Source: an uncultured Collinsella sp.
GTDB lineage: Bacteria > Actinomycetota > Coriobacteriia > Coriobacteriales > Coriobacteriaceae
Direction of reading: 5' to 3'
Assembly: GCA_900548255.1 (NCBI GenBank)
Contig: URKH01000022.1
Span: forward strand, 1-27,553
Length of the DNA: 27,553 nucleotides
Positions within the stretch are counted from its first letter, which is position 1, and every line of letters starts with the position of its first letter. Under the pieces are notes generated by a model that had not been told where the DNA came from, did no database searches, and saw nothing but the letters and a program-made list of their open reading frames with translations. Both the position numbers and the translations under genes were made by a program. This document shows positions 9,969 to 19,400 of the stretch, piece after piece.

Positions 9969-10931
9969 TTACTGTTCGCTCTTCACGAGTGCCTGATCGA
10001 TCAGTTTGTTGAGCGCCTCGCGCTGCTCAGCGGAGTTGATGCCGCCCATGATCGGCTCTCCCACAATGTTACCGTTCTGGTCGATCACGTAGGTGGTCGG
10101 GAACGAGTACAGGTTGGAGGTGAACTTTCCGGCCTCGCTGTCCGACTTAAACCAGATGTTCTTATACGTCACGCCCTTCTTGGAAAGCACGTCCTTGGCA
10201 TCGGCCACCGCGTCTTTGTTGCCATCGAGCGTAAAGGAATTAACGCCCACGACCTGGCCGCCCTTCTCGGCAAGCTCCTTGTTGAGCTTCTCCAGATCGC
10301 CCAGCTCTCCCACGCACGGCTTGCAGGTGGTAAACCAGAAGTTCATGACGGTGACCTTGTTCTTGGAGAACAGCTCGTCGCTGTTTACATCGTTGCCGTC
10401 CAAGTCCTTGCCCTTAAAGCTGGGGAACTTCGTCTCCCCGCTCTCGCCGTTGGTCATACCCGCGGTCGAGGCATCAACGCTCTCCCCCTCGCCGGGCGTG
10501 CTGCCACATCCGGGGAACTCCTTCTCCAGCGCCATGAGCTTGTCCTCGATCTCCTTGACCTGCTGCGCGCCGGCCTTAAGCGTCTTAAGCTCGTCAGCCG
10601 CAAACTGATCCTTGGCGCCCTCGATGGTATCGAGCAAGAAGTCACCGTAGTTCTTGCCGTCCTCAATCATGGGGGTGTCTTTGTTGGCCGCAAGGAACAC
10701 CTTTTCCCATAGGGCGTTATCGCTCGCAAAGATCTCGTTTTCCTTTTGCAGCAGCTGCTGATACAGCTCGGCCGCCTCCTCGGCACTTGACGGCTTTTGC
10801 GCTATGAGCTCGGCAATCTGCGCATCGCCGCTCGTAGCATCCCTCGCGTCGCCCTTGGGGGCAGAGCACGCCGCGAGAGTCAGCGCCAGCACGGGCAGCA
10901 TCAACAGAGCCGCAATTTTTGACAGTTTCAT
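9969..10931 (-). CDS. TlpA/ResA-like thioredoxin-fold lipoprotein
   Basis: A 320-residue exported lipoprotein. The signal peptide has a lipobox ending LAAC, with C22 as the lipidated cysteine. Residues 35-140 are mostly charged and helical (not recognised). A low-complexity linker follows (about 142-168), then a C-terminal AhpC/TSA-type thioredoxin fold of TlpA/ResA type: VTVMNFWFTTCKPCVGELGD with the CXXC at C203 and C206, and the cis-Pro region FPTTYVID. Expected role: thiol-disulfide exchange on the outer face of the membrane. It probably receives electrons from the membrane polyferredoxin encoded 35 bases upstream; that pairing is an inference from gene order. The start has GGAGG at a good distance. 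Transcription ends at the hairpin at 9916-9943. Confidence 0.9.
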   Translation of the reverse strand: MKLSKIAALLMLPVLALTLAACSAPKGDARDATSGDAQIAELIAQKPSSAEEAAELYQQLLQKENEIFASDNALWEKVFLAANKDTPMIEDGKNYGDFLLDTIEGAKDQFAADELKTLKAGAQQVKEIEDKLMALEKEFPGCGSTPGEGESVDASTAGMTNGESGETKFPSFKGKDLDGNDVNSDELFSKNKVTVMNFWFTTCKPCVGELGDLEKLNKELAEKGGQVVGVNSFTLDGNKDAVADAKDVLSKKGVTYKNIWFKSDSEAGKFTSNLYSFPTTYVIDQNGNIVGEPIMGGINSAEQREALNKLIDQALVKSEQ

Positions 10932-10966
10932 GGTTCCTCCGTTTATATCGAAACTTATATAGGTAC

Positions 10967-11878
10967 CTATTTGTTTTCGCAGGCTTGCGTGGACTGCGCG
11001 GGTTTGTCGCCCGTCACACCCAGCCCATAGCGAAAGCTAATAGCATCGACGGGGCACGCGCCCACGCATTTGCCGCAACGAATGCACTCGGCATGGTTGG
11101 GCGTACGCGTAACGTCCACGTCCATTTGACACACCTTGGCGCACTTGCCGCACGAGACGCATTTGCACTGGTCAACCTGGATCCCCAGCAAAGACACCTT
11201 GTTCATGAGCGCATAAAACGCACCGAGGGGGCAAATCCATTTGCAGAAGGGGCGGTAGAACAGCACGCTCAGCACCGCAACCGCAATGAGGATCGCGAGC
11301 TTCCAGGTAAAGAGCTTTCCCAGCGCGGAGCGGATTCCCACGTTCATGATGGACAGCGGAATCGCGCCCTCGAGCACACCCTGCGGGCAGATGTACTTGC
11401 AAAAGAACGGGTCGCCCATACCCACATCGTTAACCACCAAGACGGGCAGCAGCACCACGGCAAACAGTAGCACGGCATACTTGATGTACGTGAGCGGCTT
11501 GAGCTTTTTCGTGGAGAGCTTTTTGCTGGGAATCTTATGCAGAAGCTCTTGCAGCCATCCAAACGGACACAAAAAGCCGCATACAAAACGTCCCAGTAGC
11601 ACGCCGATCAGAATGAGCGTTCCGGTGACGTAATACGAAAAGCTGAACTTAGACGATCCCACCACCGACTGAAACGACCCGATGGGGCACGCACCCGAGG
11701 CCGCTGGACACGAGTAGCAGTTAAGCCCCGGCACGCAGACGGCTTTGCCGGCTCCCTGGTAGATACCGCCCTTGGCAAAGTTAGGCAGGTGAATATTGGT
11801 CGCAAGCGTCGCCGCCGCCTGAATCAATCCGCGGAATCTCGCCAAAAGATGCGATGCAGTGTTTTTTCTTTTATCCAA
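10967..11878 (-). CDS. NapH-like membrane 4Fe-4S polyferredoxin
   Basis: About 303 residues of a membrane-bound iron-sulfur protein related to NapH/YccM/CcoG-type proteins. It has an early Cys cluster (CVPGLNCYSCPAASGACP), several TM helices, three CxxxCP-type motifs (CGFLCPFGW, CKYICPQG, CKWICPLGA), and two C-terminal ferredoxin motifs (CKCVSCGKCAKVC and CIRCGKCVGACPVDAIS). Expected role: moving electrons across or along the membrane, here probably to the TlpA-like lipoprotein. The start is uncertain. The frame is open to an ATG at 11956, but this overlaps the preceding small gene heavily; a TTG at 11876-11878 with GGAG 10 bases upstream overlaps only that gene's last 8 bases and gives a normal N-terminus. 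Confidence 0.88.
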   Translation of the reverse strand: MDKRKNTASHLLARFRGLIQAAATLATNIHLPNFAKGGIYQGAGKAVCVPGLNCYSCPAASGACPIGSFQSVVGSSKFSFSYYVTGTLILIGVLLGRFVCGFLCPFGWLQELLHKIPSKKLSTKKLKPLTYIKYAVLLFAVVLLPVLVVNDVGMGDPFFCKYICPQGVLEGAIPLSIMNVGIRSALGKLFTWKLAILIAVAVLSVLFYRPFCKWICPLGAFYALMNKVSLLGIQVDQCKCVSCGKCAKVCQMDVDVTRTPNHAECIRCGKCVGACPVDAISFRYGLGVTGDKPAQSTQACENK

Positions 11879-12017
11879 TTCCGATACACTCCAAGCACAG
11901 CCTGATTGCCTTGGCCAGCACGGCATCTGCCTCGCCGCGCATAATTCCAAAGCCAACCATGGCTACCCCAACGATCAGCAAAGCCACCTGCGCCACAGGC
12001 TTAATCGCTTTGAACAA
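11871..12017 (-). CDS. 48-aa CXXC membrane mini-protein (CD1871A-like)
   Basis: A 48-residue protein with one TM helix (VAQVALLIVGVAMVGFGIMR), a short conserved-looking turn (RGEADAVLAKAI) and the ending CLECIGIG, which carries a CXXC pair next to the membrane. This matches small proteins annotated as the CD1871A family of CXXC motif-containing proteins, which I recall beside 4Fe-4S membrane proteins. It begins with TTG at 12017, supported by AAAGGAG (12026-12032) at an 8-base spacing. Its last 8 bases overlap the proposed start of the polyferredoxin gene, indicating translational coupling. Inference: a small redox or metal-binding subunit of the same membrane electron-transfer unit. Confidence 0.8.
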   Translation of the reverse strand: MFKAIKPVAQVALLIVGVAMVGFGIMRGEADAVLAKAIRLCLECIGIG

Positions 12018-12050
12018 TCTGACCACTCCTTTCGTTTCGCGACCCATTGG

Positions 12051-12078
12051 ACCATACCGACTATAAAATCCGTGTTAA
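12051..12078 (-). promoter_or_regulatory. Possible promoter of the redox operon
   Basis: On the minus strand TTAACA (12073-12078) and TATGGT (12051-12056) are 16 bases apart and 33 bases ahead of the mini-protein start. Fit to the consensus is moderate. The region is shared with the divergent two-component operon. Confidence 0.35.
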
Positions 12079-12106
12079 GCGTGAATGACTATGCAAGGAG
12101 AACGTT

Positions 12107-12781
12107 ATGCGCATCTTGGTCGTCGAGGACGAGCGGGCGCTGTGCGATGCGATCGCACGCAGCCTGCGCAACTTGGCCTATAGCGTCGACTGCTGCTACG
12201 ACGGGCAGCAGGCCCTCGATCTGCTCGATGTCGAGACCTTTGATCTTGTCGTGCTCGACCTCAATCTCCCCCATGTCGACGGCATGACCGTGCTCAGGCA
12301 ACTCAGAATTACCGATTGCGAGACCAAGGTGCTCGTGCTCTCGGCACGTGGCGAGGTCTCCGACAAGGTAGCGGGGCTCGATGCGGGCGCCAACGACTAC
12401 CTCACCAAGCCGTTCCATCTTGACGAGCTGGCGGCACGCATACGCAGTCTCACGCTCAGGCGCTTTACGCAAAACGACGTTGTTCTAGCCTGTGGGTTGT
12501 TGAGCTTTGACACCAAAGCGCGCCTCGCCTCCGTGGGCGGCGAGACCCTATCCCTCACGCGCGAGGAGACCGGCATCTTGGAATACCTGATGCTTAACCA
12601 GGGGCGGCCGGTGAGCCAGGAAGAGCTTATCGAGCATGTATGGGACAGCAGCGTCAACAGCTTTAGCAACGCGACCCGCGTGCACATCTCGTCGCTGCGC
12701 AAAAAGCTGCGCGGCGCGTTGGGGCACGACCCCATCCGCAACCGAATCGGCGAAGGCTACGTTATGGAGGACGGCAAATGA
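12107..12781 (+). CDS. OmpR-family response regulator
   Basis: A 224-residue two-domain regulator of normal length. The receiver domain starts MRILVVEDE with the acidic pocket, has the phospho-acceptor D51 in LVVLDLNLP, the switch Ser in VLVLSARG and the conserved lysine in YLTKPF. The C-terminal winged helix (about residues 130-222) has LTREETGILEYLMLNQGRPV and the recognition region VHISSLRKKLRGALG. Its stop codon overlaps the ATG of the kinase gene by 4 bases. The start is supported by AAGGAG 6 bases ahead. It is divergent from the redox operon, 89 bases between start codons, so regulation of that operon is plausible but not shown. Confidence 0.95.
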   Translation: MRILVVEDERALCDAIARSLRNLAYSVDCCYDGQQALDLLDVETFDLVVLDLNLPHVDGMTVLRQLRITDCETKVLVLSARGEVSDKVAGLDAGANDYLTKPFHLDELAARIRSLTLRRFTQNDVVLACGLLSFDTKARLASVGGETLSLTREETGILEYLMLNQGRPVSQEELIEHVWDSSVNSFSNATRVHISSLRKKLRGALGHDPIRNRIGEGYVMEDGK

Positions 12782-13926
12782 AGCGGCTGTCGCTGCAGTG
12801 GCGCATCACGTTGATGACGGCACTGCTGATATGTTCAACCTGCGTACTTATGAATTGCCTGGTTGGCTACTCCGGCATGCGCTACATGGACTCGATCGGC
12901 AATGAACTATCGGCGCACAGCAAGGTGGAGGCGGCCTCGCCCAGCTCATTTGACCCGACAAACAAAGAGCTCGACGACGCGCTGACCATCGTCGTGAACG
13001 ACGCCCAAGAATCGTTTGGCGCGACGAGCTGGTATATAACTGCAGCGGTGACGCTGCTCGGCGGCGTGCTGGCCTACTTTGTGAGCGGACATGCGCTGCG
13101 GCCGTTGCGCTTCTTTGCGACGCAAGTCGAGAGCGTGCGGCCCGACAACCTCGCCGACACAAAAATCAGCGCGGACGTGCCCTCTGAACTCAGGCGCTGC
13201 AGCGCGTCGTTTAACGACATGATTACCCGCCTTGACGAGGGATTTTCCGCACAAAGACAGTTTACGGGCAATGCGGCGCACGAACTGCGCACGCCGCTTG
13301 CGCTCATGCAGGCCCAGGTTGAGCTGTTTTGCGCCGAGCGCCCCGACGTCGATGCCGATACAGCGAGCCTGCTCGGGCTGCTGCAGGAGCAGACCGAGCG
13401 AATGACGCACATGACAAAGACCCTGCTCGAGATGAGCGAGCTGCGCAGTGTCCCTTGCAACGATGTGATTGACCTAGCGCCGATGATCGAAGAAGTGCTC
13501 ACGGACCTGGCACCCCTTGCCGAGCAAAAAGACATCACGCTTACAAGTGAGGGCGACGCGCAAACGATCGGCAGCGACACGCTGATCTATCGGTTGCTGT
13601 TCAACTTGACCGAAAACGCCATACGCTATAGCGCGCCCAACTCGACCGTGCAAATCAACGCCTGCGCCGAAGGCGACCGCGTGCTGCTACGCGTGCGCGA
13701 CCAGGGACCGGGCATTCCCGAGCAATACCAGACGAGCATCTTTCAGCCCTTCTTTCGCGTCGACAAATCGCGCAGCAGGGCATATGGCGGCGTGGGGCTG
13801 GGGCTTGCACTGGTCTGGGAGATTGCCGCACTCCACGGCGGCTCCATCGAGGTCGAAGAGAGCTCGGAGCGCGGAACGACCATGCTCGTGACTCTTCCCA
13901 CTCGCGCACTCGGCTCATTAAAATAA
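12778..13926 (+). CDS. Sensor histidine kinase
   Basis: A 382-residue membrane kinase, partner of the preceding response regulator. TM1 is at about 10-33 and TM2 at about 85-105, leaving a short outer loop of some 50 residues. A HAMP-like region follows (about 105-158). The dimerisation/phospho-acceptor box is NAAHELRTPLALM, with H169 as the phosphorylated residue. The catalytic domain shows an N box (NLTENAIRYS), G1 box (VRDQGPGIP), F box (FQPFFRVD) and G2 box (GVGLGLALV). The short outer loop suggests sensing in or near the membrane; the signal is unknown. The gene ends at a composite repeat. Confidence 0.95.
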   Translation: MKRLSLQWRITLMTALLICSTCVLMNCLVGYSGMRYMDSIGNELSAHSKVEAASPSSFDPTNKELDDALTIVVNDAQESFGATSWYITAAVTLLGGVLAYFVSGHALRPLRFFATQVESVRPDNLADTKISADVPSELRRCSASFNDMITRLDEGFSAQRQFTGNAAHELRTPLALMQAQVELFCAERPDVDADTASLLGLLQEQTERMTHMTKTLLEMSELRSVPCNDVIDLAPMIEEVLTDLAPLAEQKDITLTSEGDAQTIGSDTLIYRLLFNLTENAIRYSAPNSTVQINACAEGDRVLLRVRDQGPGIPEQYQTSIFQPFFRVDKSRSRAYGGVGLGLALVWEIAALHGGSIEVEESSERGTTMLVTLPTRALGSLK

Positions 13927-13930
13927 CGAA

Positions 13931-14009
13931 CGGGATGGCACGCCGCGTGGCGTACCATCCCGCACATAATATCGAGGATGTGACAAAGGGACTGTCCCTT
14001 TGTCACATC
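13931..14009. repeat. Composite repeat: hairpin B plus family A palindrome, copy 6
   Basis: Hairpin B arms are 13931-13944 (CGGGATGGCACGCC) and 13949-13962, with one G-T-compatible mismatch and a four-base loop. After 14 bases comes the best family A copy: perfect 16-base arms 13977-13992 and 13994-14009 around a central T. It fills the gap between the convergent kinase and GMP synthase genes. Confidence 0.85.
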
Positions 14010-14042
14010 TGCTAGTTCTCGTCGCCTACCAGCTGAGTTAGC

Positions 14043-15023
14043 TTACTCCCACTCGACCGTGCCAACGGGCTTCGGCGTGAGGTCGTAGCAAACGCGGCAA
14101 ATACCGGGGACCTCGGCGGTCACGCGAGCGGTAATGCGCTTGAGCAGCGCCCAGTCGAGCTCAGGCACCTCGGCGGTCATGACGTCGACGGTGTTGATGC
14201 AGCGAATAATGCAGGGCCAGTCGTAGGCGCGCTTGCCCTCGCGCACACCGGTAGCGCGGAAATCGGGCACTACGGCAAAGTACTGCCAGATGGTCAGGCC
14301 GGCCTTGTCGATCTCTTCGCGCACGATGGCATCGGCCTCGCGCAGCGCCTCGAGACGGTCACGGGTGATGGCGCCAAGGCAGCGGACGCCCAGGCCAGGA
14401 CCGGGGAACGGCTGACGCTCAACCATGTTCTCGGGCAGGCCGAGCTCGCGGCCCACGACGCGCACCTCGTCCTTGTACAGCAGCTTAACGGGCTCGCAGA
14501 GCTCAAATTGCAGATCCTCGGGCAGGCCGCCCACGTTGTGGTGAGCCTTCACGCCATCCTGGGACTCCAGGATGTCGGGATAGATGGTGCCCTGGGCGAG
14601 GAAGCTGACCTCGTCGCCCACCTTTCGGGCCTCTTCCTCGAACACGCGGATAAACTCGGCGCCGATAATCTTGCGCTTGGTCTCGGGCTCGTCGACGTCG
14701 ACGAGCTTATCCAGGAAGCGATCAGTAGCGTCGACATAGACCAGGTTCGCATCCATCTGGTTCTTGAAGACGTCGACGACCTGTTCGCTCTCGCCCTTGC
14801 GCATCAGGCCGTGGTTCACGTGCACGCAGATGAGCTGCTTGCCGATAGCTTTGATGAGCAGGGCCGCAACTACAGAACTGTCGACGCCGCCGGAAAGAGC
14901 CAGCAGGACCTTCTTGTCGCCAATCTGCTCGCGGATTGCAGCAACCTGCTCATCGATGAACACCTGGGCAAGTTCGGGAGTGGTGATACGCACCATGTCG
15001 TCGGGGCGCTTGTTGGGATCCAT
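14043..15023 (-). CDS. guaA: GMP synthase, ATP-pyrophosphatase (synthetase) subunit only
   Basis: A 326-residue protein equal to the C-terminal half of GuaA, which aminates XMP to GMP using ATP. The ATP-pyrophosphatase P-loop SGGVDSS is at residues 44-50, followed by LICVHVNHGLMRKGE, AQGTIYPD, the HHNVGGLP loop, FPGPGLGVRC and the dimerisation-domain ending RVCYDLTPKPVGTVEWE. The class-I glutaminase domain (about 200 residues, with a Cys-His-Glu triad) that precedes this in most bacterial GuaA proteins is absent, and the upstream DNA is a divergent intergenic region, not a remnant. This is the two-subunit (archaeal GuaAb-like) layout. Start ATG at 15021-15023 with AAAGGAG 6 bases ahead. Confidence 0.9.
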   Translation of the reverse strand: MDPNKRPDDMVRITTPELAQVFIDEQVAAIREQIGDKKVLLALSGGVDSSVVAALLIKAIGKQLICVHVNHGLMRKGESEQVVDVFKNQMDANLVYVDATDRFLDKLVDVDEPETKRKIIGAEFIRVFEEEARKVGDEVSFLAQGTIYPDILESQDGVKAHHNVGGLPEDLQFELCEPVKLLYKDEVRVVGRELGLPENMVERQPFPGPGLGVRCLGAITRDRLEALREADAIVREEIDKAGLTIWQYFAVVPDFRATGVREGKRAYDWPCIIRCINTVDVMTAEVPELDWALLKRITARVTAEVPGICRVCYDLTPKPVGTVEWE

Positions 15024-15089
15024 GCAAAGCTCCTTTTCGGTTCGATGGGAATGCGCTACACGTATGCAAACGCACCGTCATATGACCTC

Positions 15090-15095
15090 ATTATA
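15090..15095 (-). promoter_or_regulatory. Likely -10 box of the GMP synthase gene
   Basis: A perfect TATAAT on the minus strand, 66 bases ahead of the start codon. The -35 region at the usual distance is poor (TGGGAA). The rest of the 297-base divergent gap to the LuxR-type gene shows no other clear element. Confidence 0.5.
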
Positions 15096-15320
15096 TGCAG
15101 AGCAAGGTCCGTTTCCCATCGCTGCGTCAGAGCTTTTTGCAGGGGTGGCAGTTTTTCTATATTCCAAGGTCAGCTAGGCTTCGACAGCCACCTTGGGAGC
15201 ATCGCCAATAGACTCTTCCTTTATACGTTCGGCATAATCGTAGGCGATACCCACAAATTCCAGTCCCGAGCAACAGGAGTACAATTGCTGCTAATGTTGC
15301 CACCTGATGGGAGATGGAAG

Positions 15321-16325
15321 ATGGACTGCGATGGCTACCCATGCGTTCCCATGCCGTTGATGTGTACCGCCTTTGTGCCGGGGCAGATTGACGCTGCGGT
15401 TGCAGGCATTTCCGACCCCGATTCGCGCGCCATTGCCACGGCAGAAGCGCTGTACTTTCGCGGACAGGCCACCCTCGCCGCCGAGACAGCACGCCCCCAT
15501 CTTGACGCCACCGACCCCGCACTGCGCTATTCCGCATGCTTTATCTGCGGATATGCCAGTCTGTCGCTCAACCGTATCGCCGATGCCCGCCGTTGCCTTG
15601 CGGGCATCCTCGATACGCCAACTGACGAGGAATCACCCGCCGTCCACGCCACGCATATCCTGTTCGCCTCGGCCGCGAGCGTCCTGCTGCACTTGCCTTC
15701 CCCGTATTCCGCCGAAGAGTTTTATCCGCTTGCGGCGCATCTGCCCGAAGGCCTGCGCCTGTTCGCCAGCTACGTGATGGCGCATGCCCTGTACCTGCGC
15801 GGCGAATATGGCCGCAGTCTGGGCATGGCGGAAAACGCCCTGATCATGAAACAGGGAAGTTATCCGATCTCGGAACTGTTCCTGCACCTGGCAGCTTCCA
15901 TGGCATGCATGAGCCTCAAGGACATCGACGCCGCAAAAACGCACTTCGGAGCCGCTTGGGACATTGCGCGCCCCGACGGCCTTATCGAGCTTATCGGCGA
16001 GCACCACGGCCTTTTGCAGGGGCTTATCGAGGCATGCCTAAAAACGCAATACCCTGACGACTTCGCGCGCATCATCGAGATCACGTACCGCTTCAGCTAC
16101 GGCTGGCGGCGCATCCACAACCCCGATTCGGGCGAGGATGTGGCCGACGATCTAACGACCACGGAGTTCACCATGGCCATGCTCGCCTGCCGCGGGTGGA
16201 CCAATGCCGAAATCGCTCGTCATATGGGTGTGTCGCCGGGCACCGTCAAAAACCGACTATCCGGCGTATACGCAAAGCTTGGCATCGGCACACGCGCCGA
16301 ACTGGTCGCGCATATGTTGCGTTAG
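15321..16325 (+). CDS. LuxR-family transcriptional regulator
   Basis: A 334-residue regulator. The C-terminal 58 residues are a LuxR/GerE-type helix-turn-helix: LTTTEFTMAMLACRGWTNAE, IARHMGVSPGTVKNRLSG, then VYAKLGIGTRAELVAHML. The N-terminal 270 residues are rich in helices with Ala/Leu repeats similar in feel to TPR-type arrays; no receiver domain and no autoinducer domain is seen. The open frame extends upstream to 14508, but that part only mirrors the GMP synthase gene; ATG 15321 has GGGAG at 15309-15313 with 7-base spacing. The giant surface-protein gene follows 156 bases downstream on the same strand and is a likely target. Confidence 0.85.
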   Translation: MDCDGYPCVPMPLMCTAFVPGQIDAAVAGISDPDSRAIATAEALYFRGQATLAAETARPHLDATDPALRYSACFICGYASLSLNRIADARRCLAGILDTPTDEESPAVHATHILFASAASVLLHLPSPYSAEEFYPLAAHLPEGLRLFASYVMAHALYLRGEYGRSLGMAENALIMKQGSYPISELFLHLAASMACMSLKDIDAAKTHFGAAWDIARPDGLIELIGEHHGLLQGLIEACLKTQYPDDFARIIEITYRFSYGWRRIHNPDSGEDVADDLTTTEFTMAMLACRGWTNAEIARHMGVSPGTVKNRLSGVYAKLGIGTRAELVAHMLR

Positions 16326-16481
16326 CGACCGGGCTGCCAAGCGCATCGAACGCGCTCCGGGGCCTGGCGCTTTCGCGCGCTCAAATTGGACATTTTGGCC
16401 ATCGAACGGCACTACCGCCACGGGGCACCTTCTCGCAAAATTGGATTATTTCCTCCGATGTTTGCGGGATGGGAGCCAAAG

Positions 16482-19400
16482 ATGCTTGATCGCCGTTCGT
16501 TACTTGTTGCCGGAGCGTCCTCGCTGGCGAGCATTATGTTGCCGCGCGTGCCGGGAAGCGCAAACGCCTTCATATTGCCGTTCGCGCCCACCGCAGCCTA
16601 TGCCGACGAAAAAGATCCCTTCAGGGTGCTCGTTCTCTCGCGCACCATGTTTGGTGTGGTCGTGGTCGACGTCGCCAATAAGAATACGCCCATCGCAGGT
16701 GCCCAGGTCACGCTCGCATCGCGCTATGCCGCAGACAAGCAGCTCACCGCCACGACCGATGACGAGGGCACGGCCATCTTTGAGGTCGCGCCGCTTTCGG
16801 AAGGCTACGTGGACGAGGCAACGCTCCTTGACGCGTACGACTTTAACGGCGGCATCTCCATTAGCATGGCGGGCTACCGTGATGTCGAGATTCCCCTCGC
16901 GCGTATCCAGGGCGGCACCGCCATAACCGCGCCCACACGTCCGCTCTCCGACGGCGAGCCGTACTTCCGCCAGCTCACGTTCGACGAATGGGACATCCAG
17001 TACGCCGACGCCACGTTTATGGCAATGCCAGCGGACGAAGCAGCAAACGACCAACCCGACACGCACGCCTTTACCGTTCAGGCACATCTGCCACAGGGCG
17101 GGCAGGCAACATTGCATATCAATAAAGTGATGCCCGCTGCGGGCAGCTCACCCGAAACCGTCACGCAGATTGGCCAAGTCAAGGCCAGCGCATCGGGCGC
17201 GGATAATCTGGCGACGTTCACGCTCGAAGACAAGTTCCTCGATGCAGCGTCGAGCCTTCTGGAAGAAGGATGCAAGTTACGCTTTGTCCTCGACTACCAG
17301 GGCAAGACCTATACACTCTCCTCCCCCATGGCCGTTGTCACTGCGCCGGCCGCAAAGGCGGAATCGGGCTCGACCACTATCGTCCCCACTACCATGGACC
17401 AAGAGATCACTCCGTTTGATTTCCCCGCGGCGTTTCCCGGCATCGGCGGCAATAAGTTCACGTGCTGGATGCCCACATTTCCAATCCTCTTCGATTTCTC
17501 GTTTGCTGGATACGTGCTGTTTGGCGGAGGATACAAACCAGCCAGCTATATGAACGATTCGGGCAACCCTGATCCGGAATACTGGAAGAAATCGCCGCGC
17601 GAGTCGGGCGCCAAGCAGGCAAACCGCTACCTCGACGAGATGGAGGGGAAGTGGAATCAGTACAAGAGTATGAGTGCCGGTTCGGGTACCGATCCAAGAA
17701 ACACCAAGCTCCTTCGCCACCATTGCACGCTGCTGTTCACGATGGATATCGCCACACAGCTGTACGGCTCGCTTGCCTACGATTGGGTGGGCAAAACCTG
17801 GGGCGACAACAACGACCCCGCATACGGCAATATTAAGGCCCTCTTCCAGGTAAGAACCGACCTCAATTGGACCGAGCAGTTTACCCTAGGACCGGTGCCG
17901 TTTTTCCTAAACGTCAACCCCTGGGTGCTGGCAAAACTGGCGCTCGCCGTGGGTGCCCACACACACGGCAGCGGCGCGGCGTTTTTTAAAAACATTTCGC
18001 TCGACTATTCAAACACGTCGGGCTCGTTCACCATCCAGATCGGGCTTGCCGTCACTTTTGGCGCCGGCGTTGCAGGCGTCGCTTCGTCTGCCGTGCGCGG
18101 CGCCGCATCCCTCACGCTGTTCATTGGGTACGAGAAGGCAGATGGACACCAGCTTCCGCGACTGCGTGTAGGTGCAGACGTCGATGTCGATGTGATACTC
18201 CAGTTCGTAATGTTCAAGTGGACCACCAAGGCTTGGTCGGGGTCGTGGCCCACACTCCTCGATTCGTGGAATATGTCGGTGAACAATGGCAACCAGTATG
18301 TGCTCCAGCGCTCTGAGCTCGCATTGGGTGGAGATACGCCTTACACGTTGGATGCCTGCTTCGGCACGCCCGGCAACATCGAGGCGGGCGGCGTGCCGCA
18401 ATTTATCGCATCGGCCACCATCGTCACCAACGCCGAGCTGCTCGCACGCGCCGAGGTTAAGGCCACTGCCGTAAACGCCGCGCCTGTCGTGCGCGATTGG
18501 GATCAAGCGGTCACGCGCATTGAGCTCGAGGCGGATGCAGAAAGCGACGACACGGGACAGATCGAGCATTTCGTCCATGCACTGATAGAGAACGACGAAA
18601 ACGCCGCGCCGATGTATGCGTACACCCATATCGGGCAGGCGAAGAACGCCGCTGCGGACCCCAACGCCAATTCTGCCGGCGTGTCGGAAAACGAGCGTGG
18701 CGGTATCAAGCCCTCGAACGACAACGTGCTGTTTACTGGCGTGCTCAGCGAAGCTCACATGAAGCTGGCAATGATTGCCGGCGTAGAATGCCTGTTCCGT
18801 ATCGCCTCGGTGCGCTACGGCGACAATGGCCGCTCGCGCCTGGTGGTGCACACAAAGGCAAACGGCACGTGGTCCGCTCCCGCGCCCGTGGACTTTCCCC
18901 TTGGGTTTGGCGAGGGCGACGTGGAGCGCGACGGCATATACGATTACGACTTCGACGTGGTGGAATATGCGGACGGAAGAGGAAACCGGGACGCCTACGT
19001 GTTGCTGGTCTCGGGCGAGCGACGCGACGGCGATAGTACCCTTTTCGATACGGCAAGCACATCCGGCATACTGTCCGTCGTGCGCCTGCGCATAAGCAAC
19101 GACGGAGTTCGCGTGGTGTCGCATACGTCATGGCGCAGCATCTCGCGCGGCCGCTTGCAAGAGGATGGCTACCATTGCCTGCAGTGCCCGCGTATCACGG
19201 TGGGCAAGACGCTGGTCGACGGGCGCCTGTCGGGCGCCTACCTCCACCGCCGCGGAACCACCGCAGAAAAGGCGCTCGGCAGCGAGGCTAAGGTTGCGCT
19301 GGAGTGCTTTGCCCTGTGGTCGGATGATTTGGGCGACAGCCTGACGTTCCGCCAAGTTCTCCGTTTTCCGCAGGCACCGTCGAGTATCGAGCTGGGCGAG

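Noticed and set aside
15164..15196. Small hairpin (CCAAGGT/ACCTTGG plus GGCT/AGCC) between the GMP synthase and LuxR-type genes
   Set aside because: It has a bulge of six bases, no T-tract, and lies between divergent genes. It could be chance, so it was not listed as a feature.
14508..15320. Extension of the LuxR-type frame upstream by 271 codons
   Set aside because: The extension is antisense to the GMP synthase gene, and a good ribosome-binding site precedes the ATG at 15321.
15024..15320. A degraded glutaminase domain upstream of the GMP synthase gene
   Set aside because: No glutaminase motif was found in the minus-strand frames, and the gap contains a TATAAT box and the regulator's start region.
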